Shown here: positions 18,428 to 27,553 of the stretch, in pieces
Position numbering within the stretch: position 1 is the stretch's first letter
Layout of the letters: each line of letters begins with the position of its first letter
From: an uncultured Pelagibacteraceae bacterium
GTDB lineage: Bacteria > Pseudomonadota > Alphaproteobacteria > Pelagibacterales > Pelagibacteraceae
Assembly: GCA_902552805.1 (NCBI GenBank)
Contig: CACDIC010000006.1
Location: 1-64,000 of the forward strand
Direction: 5' to 3'
DNA length: 64,000 nucleotides
The notes under the pieces: model-generated
What the model was told of the DNA's origin: nothing
Database searches by the model: none
What the model saw: only the letters and a program-made list of their open reading frames with translations
Position numbers and translations under genes: made by a program

Positions 18428-18956
18428 GATTAAATACAAAAAATTTTGGAAAAAAATTCATCTTTTTGAAAAATACAATCCAAAATAGAAAAAAAATAAA
18501 AAATTCTTATCAAAATAAATCAATTTTGAGTTGAAAGTATAAAAAAAACTGATTAATAATGATTTTTTATATAAATATTCGGATAACTTAGATTTAAATT
18601 AATGTTTATATCTTTTCTCTAACACAAAAATTTTAAACTCTAACACAAATTGCTTCAAATTTTCAAAATTCAATAATTGTTGATTTTATTAGCTTTTTTA
18701 AGTTTAAAAAAATAATTTTAACTCTAACACAATTATAAATTACTCTAACACAAATAATAAAATTTTATTGTGTTAGAGTCCATCTATTTTCTCAAATTAT
18801 AAAAAAAAAATTGATTATCTTAAAAGTATTGATTTTACTTACTTTTTCAAAAAAAACTCATTTTGAACATATAATATTTGATTTTGTGTTAGACTAAAAA
18901 TGATTTTTGTGTTAGAGATTCGTTAATTGTGTTAGAGAAAATATTTATTTATTAAT
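18428..18956. other. 529-bp noncoding region upstream of pilMN
   Basis: No gene or open frame with coding character is visible here. The region is extremely AT-rich, with A/T runs, and holds eight copies of the 11-bp motif CTCTAACACAA (seven exact, one with a mismatch) described separately. It is much the longest gene-free stretch in the window, where most gaps are under 100 bases. Two similar segments (TTGATTTTATTAG near 18680 and TTGATTTTACTTA near 18829) suggest an additional weak internal repeat. Confidence 0.75.
18617..18937. repeat. Array of eight 11-bp motifs, four in each orientation
   Basis: CTCTAACACAA occurs at 18617-18627, 18638-18648, 18722-18732 and 18743-18753. Its reverse complement TTGTGTTAGAG occurs at 18768-18778, 18907-18917 and 18927-18937, with a copy differing at the last base at 18884-18894. 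Start-to-start distances among the first four copies are 21, 84 and 21 bp, all multiples of two helical turns. The two inner copies (18743 and 18768) face each other and can form a hairpin or cruciform with a palindromic AATAAAATTTTATT core. I found no further copy in the rest of the window on reading. The last copy ends 19 bases before the pilMN ATG. Confidence 0.85.
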
Positions 18957-21347
18957 ATGGACGATCAAGAAGAAGATAAAAAAAATTTAGATAATGACCC
19001 AAATGAATCTGGATCTGAAAATCAATCTAAGGTTGAGGATAAAAATCAACCTGAAGATGTAGATAATCAAAATAATGAAACAATTCAGAATGAAAATGAA
19101 AATATTGATCAAAATACTGACGAAACTAAGATCTTTGATGCATCTGTTGAAAAAAAAGATGAGAATGAGGGATCCACTCACCAAGTTATTCATAAAAAGG
19201 ACGGGAGACTTCATATTTACGTTAGACAAGACAAATATAAGGGTGAATTAAAATCTAAAAATTGGGTTGGAAGACTTTATATTGATGGAAAACAAAAAAT
19301 TTCCTCTTCAGGAACAACAAATCTAGATGAGGCAATACCGATATTAGAAAAATGGTTTGACGATGTTCAAGCAGAAAGTGAAAGACTAAAAAAAATTGCT
19401 GAGACGGGAGAACAAGCGCCGGCTTCAGTGCAAAATCAACCTGAAACGAATACAAATGTAGAAGAAAAAATTATTCCTGATGAAACCTCTGATATTAAAA
19501 CTGAAGAGCAAAAAATTGTTCCTACTCAAGGTGAGCCTGTGGTTCAAAACAATATCACTTTTAACAATGAAGTCACTGCAAAAGTTGAGGACACAACAGA
19601 AGAAAAATCAAAAAATAAAGTTTCAAATATTTTTGGCAAATTAAAAAATTTAAAATTTAAAAAACCTTCATTAAAAGGAATTAAACTTCCCAAATCGCCT
19701 GAAAAGAAACGAGACAATCCTTTTAATAAAGCATTAGAATTTTTTAAATCAAAAATAAGTAAATCTTCTGTTCAAGGAGAGGAAGTTATTGGCGTTGAGT
19801 TAACTAATAAAGAGATAAGACTTGCACAAATAAATACAAATAAGTCAAATCAATGGGTCTTAGATAGATTCTATTCTCATCCAATAGAAATTCCTGATGA
19901 AAGTAGTGTTCTTGAAAATGCTGAAAAAGTTACAACAGAACTTAGTTTAGCGTTACAAAAGTCTAAAATAGATGTAAGTAATGTTGCAATCTCAATACCA
20001 GTAACTAGTGCAATCATAAGAGTGGTTACGTCTCCATTGATGAAAGATGAGGAATTACAAAAAGCAATTGAAACGAATTCATTGTGGGAAAATTTAGTTC
20101 AATTAACAGATAACTTAGACGATTATTCAATCTTCCATCAAGTGATTAATCGAAATGAAAAAGATAATACAATGGATATTCTTTTTGTTGCATCTAAATT
20201 AGCAGATATTAATAGCTATGTATCAATAGTGAAAAATAGTGGTTTAAACCCTGTTATTATTGATGTTAAATGTTTTGCCTTAAAATCTGCTGTCGACCAA
20301 ATTAATCAAATCTCCAACAAAACTGAGGACGCAAATTTAACTGCAGTGTTAGAATTTGGTTTAGATGAAAATTATTTAATGATTTTGTATGATAATAACC
20401 CAATAATTACAGATATTTTTTTAAGAGGGCAGGATAGAAAAATTTTATTAGAATCTGAGGATGTAGAGGAAAAAGAAGCACTAGTTAGAAGGTACGTCAC
20501 TCAAGTTAAACAAGCCGTTCAAGATTTTGAAACAAAATATGAAAAAAGAATTAGAAATATCAAAGTTGTTTCAGATCTTAAAAATGTTGAGGAATATTTA
20601 TCATTTTTTAGAAAAGTATTAATGAATGTTGGCTTCAACTTATTTGACCCGATTGAAGGTCTAAAAGTGCCACAACAATTTGAACAGCAAATTAATTTAG
20701 AAAATAGATCTTACTTAGCTACACCTGTAGGACTAGCGTTTAGAAAACTTGATGTGTTTGGATATTATAAATTTGTAACAGCTGCAAAAAATATAAATTT
20801 ACTTCCTAATAGAAAGAGCTTGTTTCAGCAAAAGAAAATGAAAGCAATTTCAAGTTTTGCATTTAAAGGGTTAGCTGGAGGTATCGCAGCATTATATTTA
20901 GTTTTATTTTCGTTATCTTTTTGGAATATTCATTCTTATAATAAAAAATTAAAAGATTATTCTAAAGTTGTAAAAGTTCACAAAGAAAAATCTGCAGAGT
21001 TAAAAAAAGTCTCAAAAGAATTAAAATTAATTGAAACTACATTACAATTAAGTTCAACTTTAAAATCTAACAAAGAATTAACTTATAGAATATTAGCTCA
21101 GATAGCATCAAGCGTCCCTTCAAGATTAAAATTTGATCAAGTTGATTATAATGGTGGACGTATGATTACTATACAGGGTGTCGCAGCTAGCGATCAAGAT
21201 ATTTTAAAGTTTATTGACAACTTGGGAAAACAACAATTAGTCGAGCAAGCATCTTTGTCTTCAATGAGACTTCCTCGAGCAACACAAAATGGAACTACAA
21301 TGAAAGGGTTTAGAGTTTTTGTAAAAATTAAGAAAGTAAAATTATGA
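18957..21347 (+). CDS. pilM: PilM-PilN fusion with acidic N-terminal extension
   Basis: The 796-residue protein joins three parts. Residues 1-78 are acidic and Asn/Gln-rich, followed at 79-139 by a compact domain (KKDGRLHIYV to EKWFDDVQ) and a Lys-rich linker. From about 277 (VIGVELTNKEIRLAQI) to 600 it resembles the actin-like PilM ATPase. From about 614 the PilN signature INLLPNRK, a transmembrane helix (about 640-657), a coiled coil and a PilN C-terminal domain follow. PilM and PilN are normally separate proteins that interact through INLLP; here that contact is fused. The ATG overlaps no gene and the stop overlaps pilO by 4 bases. It anchors the alignment complex to the inner membrane. 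Confidence 0.85.
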   Translation: MDDQEEDKKNLDNDPNESGSENQSKVEDKNQPEDVDNQNNETIQNENENIDQNTDETKIFDASVEKKDENEGSTHQVIHKKDGRLHIYVRQDKYKGELKSKNWVGRLYIDGKQKISSSGTTNLDEAIPILEKWFDDVQAESERLKKIAETGEQAPASVQNQPETNTNVEEKIIPDETSDIKTEEQKIVPTQGEPVVQNNITFNNEVTAKVEDTTEEKSKNKVSNIFGKLKNLKFKKPSLKGIKLPKSPEKKRDNPFNKALEFFKSKISKSSVQGEEVIGVELTNKEIRLAQINTNKSNQWVLDRFYSHPIEIPDESSVLENAEKVTTELSLALQKSKIDVSNVAISIPVTSAIIRVVTSPLMKDEELQKAIETNSLWENLVQLTDNLDDYSIFHQVINRNEKDNTMDILFVASKLADINSYVSIVKNSGLNPVIIDVKCFALKSAVDQINQISNKTEDANLTAVLEFGLDENYLMILYDNNPIITDIFLRGQDRKILLESEDVEEKEALVRRYVTQVKQAVQDFETKYEKRIRNIKVVSDLKNVEEYLSFFRKVLMNVGFNLFDPIEGLKVPQQFEQQINLENRSYLATPVGLAFRKLDVFGYYKFVTAAKNINLLPNRKSLFQQKKMKAISSFAFKGLAGGIAALYLVLFSLSFWNIHSYNKKLKDYSKVVKVHKEKSAELKKVSKELKLIETTLQLSSTLKSNKELTYRILAQIASSVPSRLKFDQVDYNGGRMITIQGVAASDQDILKFIDNLGKQQLVEQASLSSMRLPRATQNGTTMKGFRVFVKIKKVKL

Positions 21348-22048
21348 ACTTTAAAATTGATTTAAAAAATATTGATTTAAAAAATATATCGCTCCAAGAT
21401 ATCCAAGCAAAACTAAGAAATGTTGACAAAAAAACTTGGATTAAAATAGGAGTATCTGTAGGTGCAATAATTTTCTTTTTAGTTATTTTTTATGCAGTTT
21501 TAAACCCGATTGTTAACAAGAAAAAAGCTCAACTTGACGACATGAATAAAAAGAAAGAAGAAACTGCAAAATTTATAAGTGACATAAAATCAAAAAATAA
21601 AAAAATAAAGAAAAAGACACCACAATATAAGCAGTATTCAACTTTATTTCACACCAAAGCTGAGGTTGAGGGCTTGTATCAGACCTTAAGTGAATTTGCG
21701 GCAATGAATAATTTGATAATTTCTAAGATTGAAAAGAAAAAAATTGCTGAGGTCTCCAAATCTGATGCAATAGCCTCAGTAAGTAAAAAAAAGGGTAAAA
21801 AAAAGAAAAAGAAAAAGAGCGAAAAACGAGATGTTAAAAATATAGCTTATTACAAAATCCCAGTAGATTTTGAGATAACTGGAAATTTTTTAGGATATAT
21901 TAAGTTTAAAAGGCAATTATCTCTATCACAGAAGACGTTAAACTTTGACAATGAGTCTATCAAAGTGGTAAAACAGGGAGATTCAACTGGAGCGATAAAA
22001 GTGAATGGAACATTGACTATAGTAGGTTTGGCAGATGAATTTTTTTAA
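21344..22048 (+). CDS. pilO: Type IV pilus alignment protein PilO
   Basis: The 234-residue protein has a short cytoplasmic N-terminus, one transmembrane helix at about residues 37-58, a coiled coil, and a periplasmic ferredoxin-like domain with a PilO-type segment (LYQTLSEFAAMNNLIISKIE near 106-125). A lysine-rich insert around residues 147-160 interrupts the domain. PilO pairs with PilN to connect the inner-membrane platform to PilP and the secretin. It overlaps pilMN by 4 bases and pilP by 14, indicating an operon. Confidence 0.83.
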   Translation: MNFKIDLKNIDLKNISLQDIQAKLRNVDKKTWIKIGVSVGAIIFFLVIFYAVLNPIVNKKKAQLDDMNKKKEETAKFISDIKSKNKKIKKKTPQYKQYSTLFHTKAEVEGLYQTLSEFAAMNNLIISKIEKKKIAEVSKSDAIASVSKKKGKKKKKKKSEKRDVKNIAYYKIPVDFEITGNFLGYIKFKRQLSLSQKTLNFDNESIKVVKQGDSTGAIKVNGTLTIVGLADEFF

Positions 22049-22544
22049 GAAAATAATATATATTATATTTTTATTGCTTTTTGCATTCGCTGGTAATGCT
22101 GATAACCATGACAAAGAACAAAATATTGTTGAGCGAGCAAAAGAGGTAAACCAAAAAATAAAAGAAAAGCAAGCAAAACAAAAATCGAATATCAATTCAG
22201 AAATAAATAGTGAGGAGCCGCTTCCATTAAATGATCCTTTTGTAGGTGATGGTACTTTAGGAGGATCTAGCTCAGGTGTAAAACTTATTGCTGAAACTGA
22301 GGAAGAAAAGAAAAAATTGAGTGTGTTCAATTACAAATTAGTAGGGATAATCGAAGGTGAGCGTGTAGGATTTGCATCTTTGGTAGATGAAAATGGGGAT
22401 ATAATAAATGTAGCTTACAATGATGAGTTATCCCCAGGAGTGAGACTGATAGGCATTAGTAAAAAGGAAGTTATTTTTGAAAACGGCGAGGACTCTTTGG
22501 TCGTGATTAATTTTAAAAATCAAATTATAGAGAGAAACAACTAA
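22035..22544 (+). CDS. pilP: Type IV pilus alignment protein PilP-like
   Basis: The 169-residue protein has an N-terminal signal peptide (hydrophobic stretch to about residue 20, FAFAGNA) without a clear lipobox Cys. A disordered linker with the motif PLNDPF near 60 leads to a small beta domain (YKLVGIIEGERVGFASL, then RLIGISKKEVIF) typical of PilP/GspC homology regions. PilP bridges PilN-PilO to the secretin. Canonical PilP is a lipoprotein; the missing lipobox is a deviation. It starts within pilO and its stop shares a base with the pilQ start. Confidence 0.8.
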   Translation: MNFFKKIIYIIFLLLFAFAGNADNHDKEQNIVERAKEVNQKIKEKQAKQKSNINSEINSEEPLPLNDPFVGDGTLGGSSSGVKLIAETEEEKKKLSVFNYKLVGIIEGERVGFASLVDENGDIINVAYNDELSPGVRLIGISKKEVIFENGEDSLVVINFKNQIIERNN

Positions 22545-24097
22545 TGAAAAAATCTTATTTAAAAATATTTGCAAGTTTTATTATTGTAGGATTATTAGTT
22601 GCAGGTTGTACTGTCACAGGTAAAAAAAAATCTAACAAAACTTTTAAGCACAATACTCCACTTATTAAAACAGATGTTAAAGAAATAGGTAAAGCAGAAA
22701 TTGATAAAATGGCAGAGATGGGCCCAACTCCTGTAGAGGGAGATGTGGTAAAACTTAAAAAAAGGAAAAAATTATCTTCAGTAAAAGAAAAAAATTATCT
22801 ATTAATTCCAGAGGAATATGTGAGTTTAAAACAAAGGGTGACATTTAATTTCCAAAACATGGATTATGGTGAAACCATGCGATTAATGGGAGAAATAGGT
22901 GGTGTCAATATTCTTGTGGGCGAGGATGTAGCTGGATCAGTTACAGCTTCACTGACAGATGTACCTTGGGATAAAGCTTTTAATGCTTTATTAGATATGA
23001 AAAATTATGCAGCTGATATCGATGTTGCAAGCAATATTATAAGAGTAGCAACTCCAGCAACATTAACTTCTCAAGAAAGTTATAAATCCGCAAGAGCTCA
23101 AGCTGTTAAAAAGAAAGTTGAATTAGAGGATTCAGTTGAACCAATTATCTCAGAAATATTTAGATTATACTATATCTCCCCAGCAGAAGCCAAAGCTACA
23201 ATAACTGAACTTTTTACCTCTAGCACTGGTGCAGCTTCATTTATGCCTATACAAGTTACTGAGGAGACAACTACTCGTTCTATTATTGTTAGAGGTAAAG
23301 AAAAAGATTTGGATGTGGTCGATAAAGTTTTAAGAGAAATTGATGTAAGAACGAAACAAGTTCTAATGGAAGTATATATTGTAGAAGCCGAGTCTTCTTT
23401 TGAGCAAGAACTAGGTAAAAAATTAGGTGGAGTTTATAATAGAAATAGAGAAAGAGTTGGTGGTACACTTGGTGGAACGTCGATTGGTGCACCATCTGGA
23501 ACTGACTCTTCTATATCAGATGACACTGCAAACTTTGGTGATGGAAAGGATACATTAATGAATTTTCCAGCTGCTGGTGCAACATCAGGTATAGGAATAC
23601 TTAGAAGAACTGGTTCAGCAGTATTAAAAGTAGAGCTAGAAGCAATGGAGAAGAGAGGTATTTCAAAAATAATCTCTAATCCAAAAATATTTTCTTTAGA
23701 TAATCAAACTGCAACAATCAAACAAGGTGAACAGATTCCTGTAGCGGGAGGCGATGGTGCTGATACATTTACTGACGCAGCGTTGGTTATGACAGTGACA
23801 CCTAGTATCATAGGAGATGGAAATGTACTTCTAGACGTAAAAGTAAACAACGACTCTCCAAATAGACAAAACGCTGGTAGCGTTGGAATAAACACCATGG
23901 AAATTGCTACAAAATTACTTGTAGCTGATGGTGATATAGTCGTAATTGGTGGAATAAAGAAAAACACAGTTTCAGACAATGTAGGCCAAGTTCCAGGTGC
24001 AGCAAATCTTCCTATCGTTGGAAAAATGTTTAAAGGAACAAGTAAAGCTGATAAATTAACTGATTTGTTGGTGTTTATCGCTCCAAGAATTTTATAA
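22544..24097 (+). CDS. pilQ: Secretin PilQ/MshL-like, lipoprotein type
   Basis: The 517-residue protein has a lipoprotein signal with lipobox LVAGC at about residues 18-22, an N-terminal secretin/STN domain (VTFNFQNMDYGETM near 99), N1-type repeats, and the C-terminal secretin domain with VTPSIIGDGN and the VPGAANLPIVGKMF motif. It forms the outer-membrane pore for the pilus. It is shorter than Pseudomonas PilQ (about 710) and lacks AMIN domains; the lipobox is more like MshL of MSHA pili. The 1-base overlap with pilP and 4-base gap to pilB place it in the pilMNOPQBC run. Confidence 0.9.
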   Translation: MKKSYLKIFASFIIVGLLVAGCTVTGKKKSNKTFKHNTPLIKTDVKEIGKAEIDKMAEMGPTPVEGDVVKLKKRKKLSSVKEKNYLLIPEEYVSLKQRVTFNFQNMDYGETMRLMGEIGGVNILVGEDVAGSVTASLTDVPWDKAFNALLDMKNYAADIDVASNIIRVATPATLTSQESYKSARAQAVKKKVELEDSVEPIISEIFRLYYISPAEAKATITELFTSSTGAASFMPIQVTEETTTRSIIVRGKEKDLDVVDKVLREIDVRTKQVLMEVYIVEAESSFEQELGKKLGGVYNRNRERVGGTLGGTSIGAPSGTDSSISDDTANFGDGKDTLMNFPAAGATSGIGILRRTGSAVLKVELEAMEKRGISKIISNPKIFSLDNQTATIKQGEQIPVAGGDGADTFTDAALVMTVTPSIIGDGNVLLDVKVNNDSPNRQNAGSVGINTMEIATKLLVADGDIVVIGGIKKNTVSDNVGQVPGAANLPIVGKMFKGTSKADKLTDLLVFIAPRIL

Positions 24098-24101
24098 TAA
24101 T

Positions 24102-25853
24102 ATGTTAAAAATAAGTAGAGAAAGCGAAATTAACCTAATCAATGTTTTAATTGATAATGATGTAATTTCTGGAAAAGACTTAATAAATATTAAAAAGACT
24201 AGCACAGAGGGTAATAAATCGCAAATAGAAGCAGTATTTGATCTTAAATTAACTGATGAAAAAAGAATTTTAGATATTTTAGTTAAAGAACAAAATTTAG
24301 AAATTGTTGATCTTGCTAAACAAGAAGTTTCTGAAGAGATCAAAACTGTTCTTCCATCTAATTATATAAAAGTGAATTTTGTTGCCCCTTTTAAAATTGA
24401 CGGCAAAACTTTACACATAGCTATTCCCGATAGTTCTAAACTGAATTTAATGAGAAATTTAAAAGCAATTACAAAAAAAAATATTGAATTGCATGCAGCA
24501 CCTTTGACACAAATTTCACAATTCATTGAAAAAATTTCTAGTGAAAGTGGAGAAGTGACTGCTGCGACTATTAGAGAAGAAAATAAAGAAAAACAAAAAA
24601 CTTTTGATTCTGATTTAGGCGAGGCAGGAGAGGTATTAGAAAATACGCCAGAAGAGGATATTGAGGCAATAGAAAATGAGTCTGAGGTTATAAAATTCAG
24701 TACAGCTGTAGTTGCAGATGCAATTAAAAGTGGTGTTAGTGATATTCATATTGAACCTTACAGATTTTCATCAAGAGTTAGATATAGGCTTGATGGAATG
24801 CTTACTGAGCAAGAGCAGTATCGAAAATTTCTTCATGATAATTATGGTGCGGTAGTAACACGTTTTAAGATTATGGGTAAACTTGATATTGCAGAGAGAA
24901 GACTACCTCAAGATGGTGCGATAAACTTCAAAATTGAGGGTAAAGTAGTTGACCTCAGACTTTCAATTTTACCTACAGCAAATAATGAAAGAATTGTAAT
25001 GCGGGTTCTTAACAAGGATGCAGGAGATATAACTTTAGAGCAATTAAACTTTGAAGATCAAGATTTGAAAAGTTTAAGAAAAGCAATTCATAGTACTCAA
25101 GGTTTAATTCTTGTAACAGGCCCTACAGGTTCTGGAAAATCAACAACTTTATATAGTATATTAAAAGAGGTAAGTAAGCCTCATCTAAATATTTTAACTG
25201 CTGAAGATCCAGTTGAATATGAACTAGATGGTGTGGGGCAAGTTCAAATAAAAGATGATATAGGGTTATCTTTTGCTGCCGCTCTTAGATCTTTTTTGAG
25301 ACAAGATCCTGAAATTATTCTTGTCGGAGAAATGCGAGATAAAGAAACTGTTGATATTGGATTAAAAGCTGCTCTGACGGGTCACTTAGTATTTAGTACA
25401 CTTCACACTAATGATGCGCCAAGCACAATTACCAGATTACAGAATATGGGAACACCCGACTATTTAATTAGTGCTGCCTGTCAACTTGTTGTCGCTCAAA
25501 GACTTGCGAGAAGAAATTGTAAAGATTGTAAAGTTCCTGATGATGACGTTAATCCAAAGGTTTTGCAAGATTTAGGTTTCACTGCTGAAGTTGCATCAAG
25601 GGTTAAAGCTATCAAAGGTAAAGGATGTCCAAAGTGTAAAGACACAGGCTATAAAGGAAGACAAGGTATTTATGAAATACTATCGGTTTCTAAGCCCCTT
25701 AAAGAAGCAATTCTAAGAAAAGCTACTACTCCTGAATTAAGAGAAATTGCAGTGAAAGAAGGTTTTCAAACAATGCAGGATATGGGTAGAAGATTAATTG
25801 CATCAGGTGACCTGAATTTTAGAGAATATGAAAGAGTTTTGTCTGAGGGATAA
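24102..25853 (+). CDS. pilB: Type IV pilus extension ATPase PilB (GspE family)
   Basis: The 583-residue protein has an N-terminal MshEN/GspE-N domain (about 1-150), Walker A GPTGSGKST at about 340-348, Walker B ILVGEMRD, and a zinc tetracysteine C473, C476, C509 and C512 that is typical of extension ATPases. It powers pilus polymerisation as a cytoplasmic hexamer. Length fits PilB/MshE (about 570). It begins four bases after pilQ. In this locus the extension ATPase is near the platform gene while pilT lies 17 kb upstream. Confidence 0.94.
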   Translation: MLKISRESEINLINVLIDNDVISGKDLINIKKTSTEGNKSQIEAVFDLKLTDEKRILDILVKEQNLEIVDLAKQEVSEEIKTVLPSNYIKVNFVAPFKIDGKTLHIAIPDSSKLNLMRNLKAITKKNIELHAAPLTQISQFIEKISSESGEVTAATIREENKEKQKTFDSDLGEAGEVLENTPEEDIEAIENESEVIKFSTAVVADAIKSGVSDIHIEPYRFSSRVRYRLDGMLTEQEQYRKFLHDNYGAVVTRFKIMGKLDIAERRLPQDGAINFKIEGKVVDLRLSILPTANNERIVMRVLNKDAGDITLEQLNFEDQDLKSLRKAIHSTQGLILVTGPTGSGKSTTLYSILKEVSKPHLNILTAEDPVEYELDGVGQVQIKDDIGLSFAAALRSFLRQDPEIILVGEMRDKETVDIGLKAALTGHLVFSTLHTNDAPSTITRLQNMGTPDYLISAACQLVVAQRLARRNCKDCKVPDDDVNPKVLQDLGFTAEVASRVKAIKGKGCPKCKDTGYKGRQGIYEILSVSKPLKEAILRKATTPELREIAVKEGFQTMQDMGRRLIASGDLNFREYERVLSEG

Positions 25854-25867
25854 ATAATTGTTAATAT

Positions 25868-27109
25868 ATGGAAGCATTTACATACAAAGGAATTTCTGAA
25901 GGTAAATACGTTGACGGAGAAATTGAGGCGCTAAATTTAGATGAAGCATCTCATAAGCTTAAAGAGCAAAAAATTATAATAACCAATATTGCTCGTACAT
26001 CTAAAAAGAAAAAAACAGAAGATAAAGAAAAGAAAAAAGGTAAAGGCCTTAGTCTTTTTGGTAAAAAGAAAGCAAAAGTTGAAGATGTATTAATTTTTTC
26101 TAAGCAATTTGCAACGATGGTCAAAGCTGGACTTCCAATATTACAAGTTTTAGGGATGTTAAGAGACCAACTTGAAAGTCCTGCAATGAAGGATGTAGTG
26201 GAAGAAATAAGAAAAAGCCTCGAGGGCGGTGTTACTTTATCAAAATGTTTTGAAAAATACCCAGAGCTTTTTGATAATGTCTATGTAAATTTGATCAAAG
26301 CTGGTGAAGCTAGTGGAAAACTTGATGTTTTCCTTCTTAAGATCGTTGAAGCCCTTGAAAAAAAAGAGAAAATTAAAAAAAAGATTAAATCAGCTTTAAT
26401 GTATCCGAGCATAATGTTTACAGTTGCAATTACTGTCAGTGCCTTCATGTTGGTCAAAGTTGTTCCAGTTTTTGCCAAAATGTATGATGGAATGGGAATA
26501 GAATTACCAGCAGCAACTGCAACAATAATGGCAATGAGTGATTTTTTAAGAGGCACTGGTGGAAAAATATTGTTATTTGGTTCAATCGCTTTTGTCTTTG
26601 GATTTAGATATCTTACTCAAAAAAATGAAAAGGTTAGATATGCATGGCACAAACAAGTTCTAAAGTTGCCAATCTTTGGTGACATGATTTTAAAATCTAT
26701 GTTGGCTAGAGTATCTTTAATTATGGGTAATTTAAGTGCTGCAGGTGTAAATTTACTTGAAAGTTTAGAAATTTCAAAATCAGTTAGTAACAATGTATTA
26801 GTTCTAGAATCTTTAGAAAATGTAAAAAAAGGAGTTTTCTCTGGAGATACTTTAACAAAATTATTTTTAAAAGATCCTTTATTTCCACCTACCTTTGCAC
26901 AATTAATTTCTGTCGGAGAACAAACTGGACAATTAGATGAAATGTTTGGGTCAGTTGCAAAATATTATGAGGCAGAATTTGATACAACTGTTGATAATCT
27001 TTCAGCATTAATTGAACCAATCATGATTGTATTCATGGGTATTATGATTGGTGGATTAATGATCGCAATGTATTCTCCTATTTTCAATGTTGGAGCACTG
27101 ATCGGTTAG
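25868..27109 (+). CDS. pilC: Type IV pilus inner-membrane platform protein PilC
   Basis: The 413-residue protein has two T2SSF domains: the first around residues 75-200 with FSKQFATMVKAGLPILQVL, the second around 275-405 with ARVSLIMGNLSAAGVNLLESL, and about three transmembrane segments. An insert of Lys-rich sequence lies around residues 45-72. PilC couples PilB/PilT to pilin addition and removal. It ends the pilMNOPQBC operon; the next gene on the other strand ends six bases away. Confidence 0.94.
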   Translation: MEAFTYKGISEGKYVDGEIEALNLDEASHKLKEQKIIITNIARTSKKKKTEDKEKKKGKGLSLFGKKKAKVEDVLIFSKQFATMVKAGLPILQVLGMLRDQLESPAMKDVVEEIRKSLEGGVTLSKCFEKYPELFDNVYVNLIKAGEASGKLDVFLLKIVEALEKKEKIKKKIKSALMYPSIMFTVAITVSAFMLVKVVPVFAKMYDGMGIELPAATATIMAMSDFLRGTGGKILLFGSIAFVFGFRYLTQKNEKVRYAWHKQVLKLPIFGDMILKSMLARVSLIMGNLSAAGVNLLESLEISKSVSNNVLVLESLENVKKGVFSGDTLTKLFLKDPLFPPTFAQLISVGEQTGQLDEMFGSVAKYYEAEFDTTVDNLSALIEPIMIVFMGIMIGGLMIAMYSPIFNVGALIG

Positions 27110-27115
27110 ATAAAT

Positions 27116-27547
27116 TTATAATTGTTTAGTTAAAACTAAATGATTAATCCAAGGTTTTTTTCCGTCCTTAAACTCAACCGCATCCATTATTTGTTGAATA
27201 AAAAAGGTTCCTAGTCCACCTGGTTTGACATTATCGATTTCTCTATGTTTAACTTTTCCTGGATCAACAGGTGTACCCATATCATAAAAACCAATTTGCA
27301 ATTTGCTATCCTTACAACTAATTTGTACAACCATTTTATCTTCTGTATCTGGGGCGTCCTTGTATGCGTGTTTAACAATGTTTTGCGCTGCTTCAGCTAT
27401 TGCTAAAACTAATTCGTCTTTTAAATTTTGATCTATATGAAGTTTTTCAAAAACTTCTCTACAAAAACTTCGAACATCTTTTAAACTTGATGATCGCACC
27501 AAAAAATCTTTTTTTTCTGTATGATTTGTGTGAGCCAATTCACTCAT
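27116..27547 (-). CDS. RsbW-like anti-sigma factor serine kinase
   Basis: The 143-residue protein is a single GHKL ATPase domain with the N-box EAAQNIVKHAY near residue 53, G1 box YDMGTP and G2 box GGLGTFFIQ. These are features of RsbW/SpoIIAB kinases that phosphorylate a STAS protein and hold a sigma factor. It is downstream of two STAS genes on the same strand, spaced 6 bases and -4 bases, forming a three-gene unit. No sigma factor gene is visible in the window, so the sequestered target is unknown; it could be a sigma factor elsewhere or a non-sigma output. Confidence 0.86.
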   Translation of the reverse strand: MSELAHTNHTEKKDFLVRSSSLKDVRSFCREVFEKLHIDQNLKDELVLAIAEAAQNIVKHAYKDAPDTEDKMVVQISCKDSKLQIGFYDMGTPVDPGKVKHREIDNVKPGGLGTFFIQQIMDAVEFKDGKKPWINHLVLTKQL

Positions 27548-27553
27548 TAGTGA

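Noticed and set aside
18617-18937. CRISPR array or DnaA-box origin as explanation of the repeats
   Set aside because: Repeats are only 11 bp, in both orientations and with uneven spacing, unlike CRISPR; the motif does not match TTATCCACA-type DnaA boxes, and no replication genes are near.
21983-22330. Minus-strand frame of 115 codons across pilO/pilP
   Set aside because: It is antisense to two overlapping pilus genes with strong family features.
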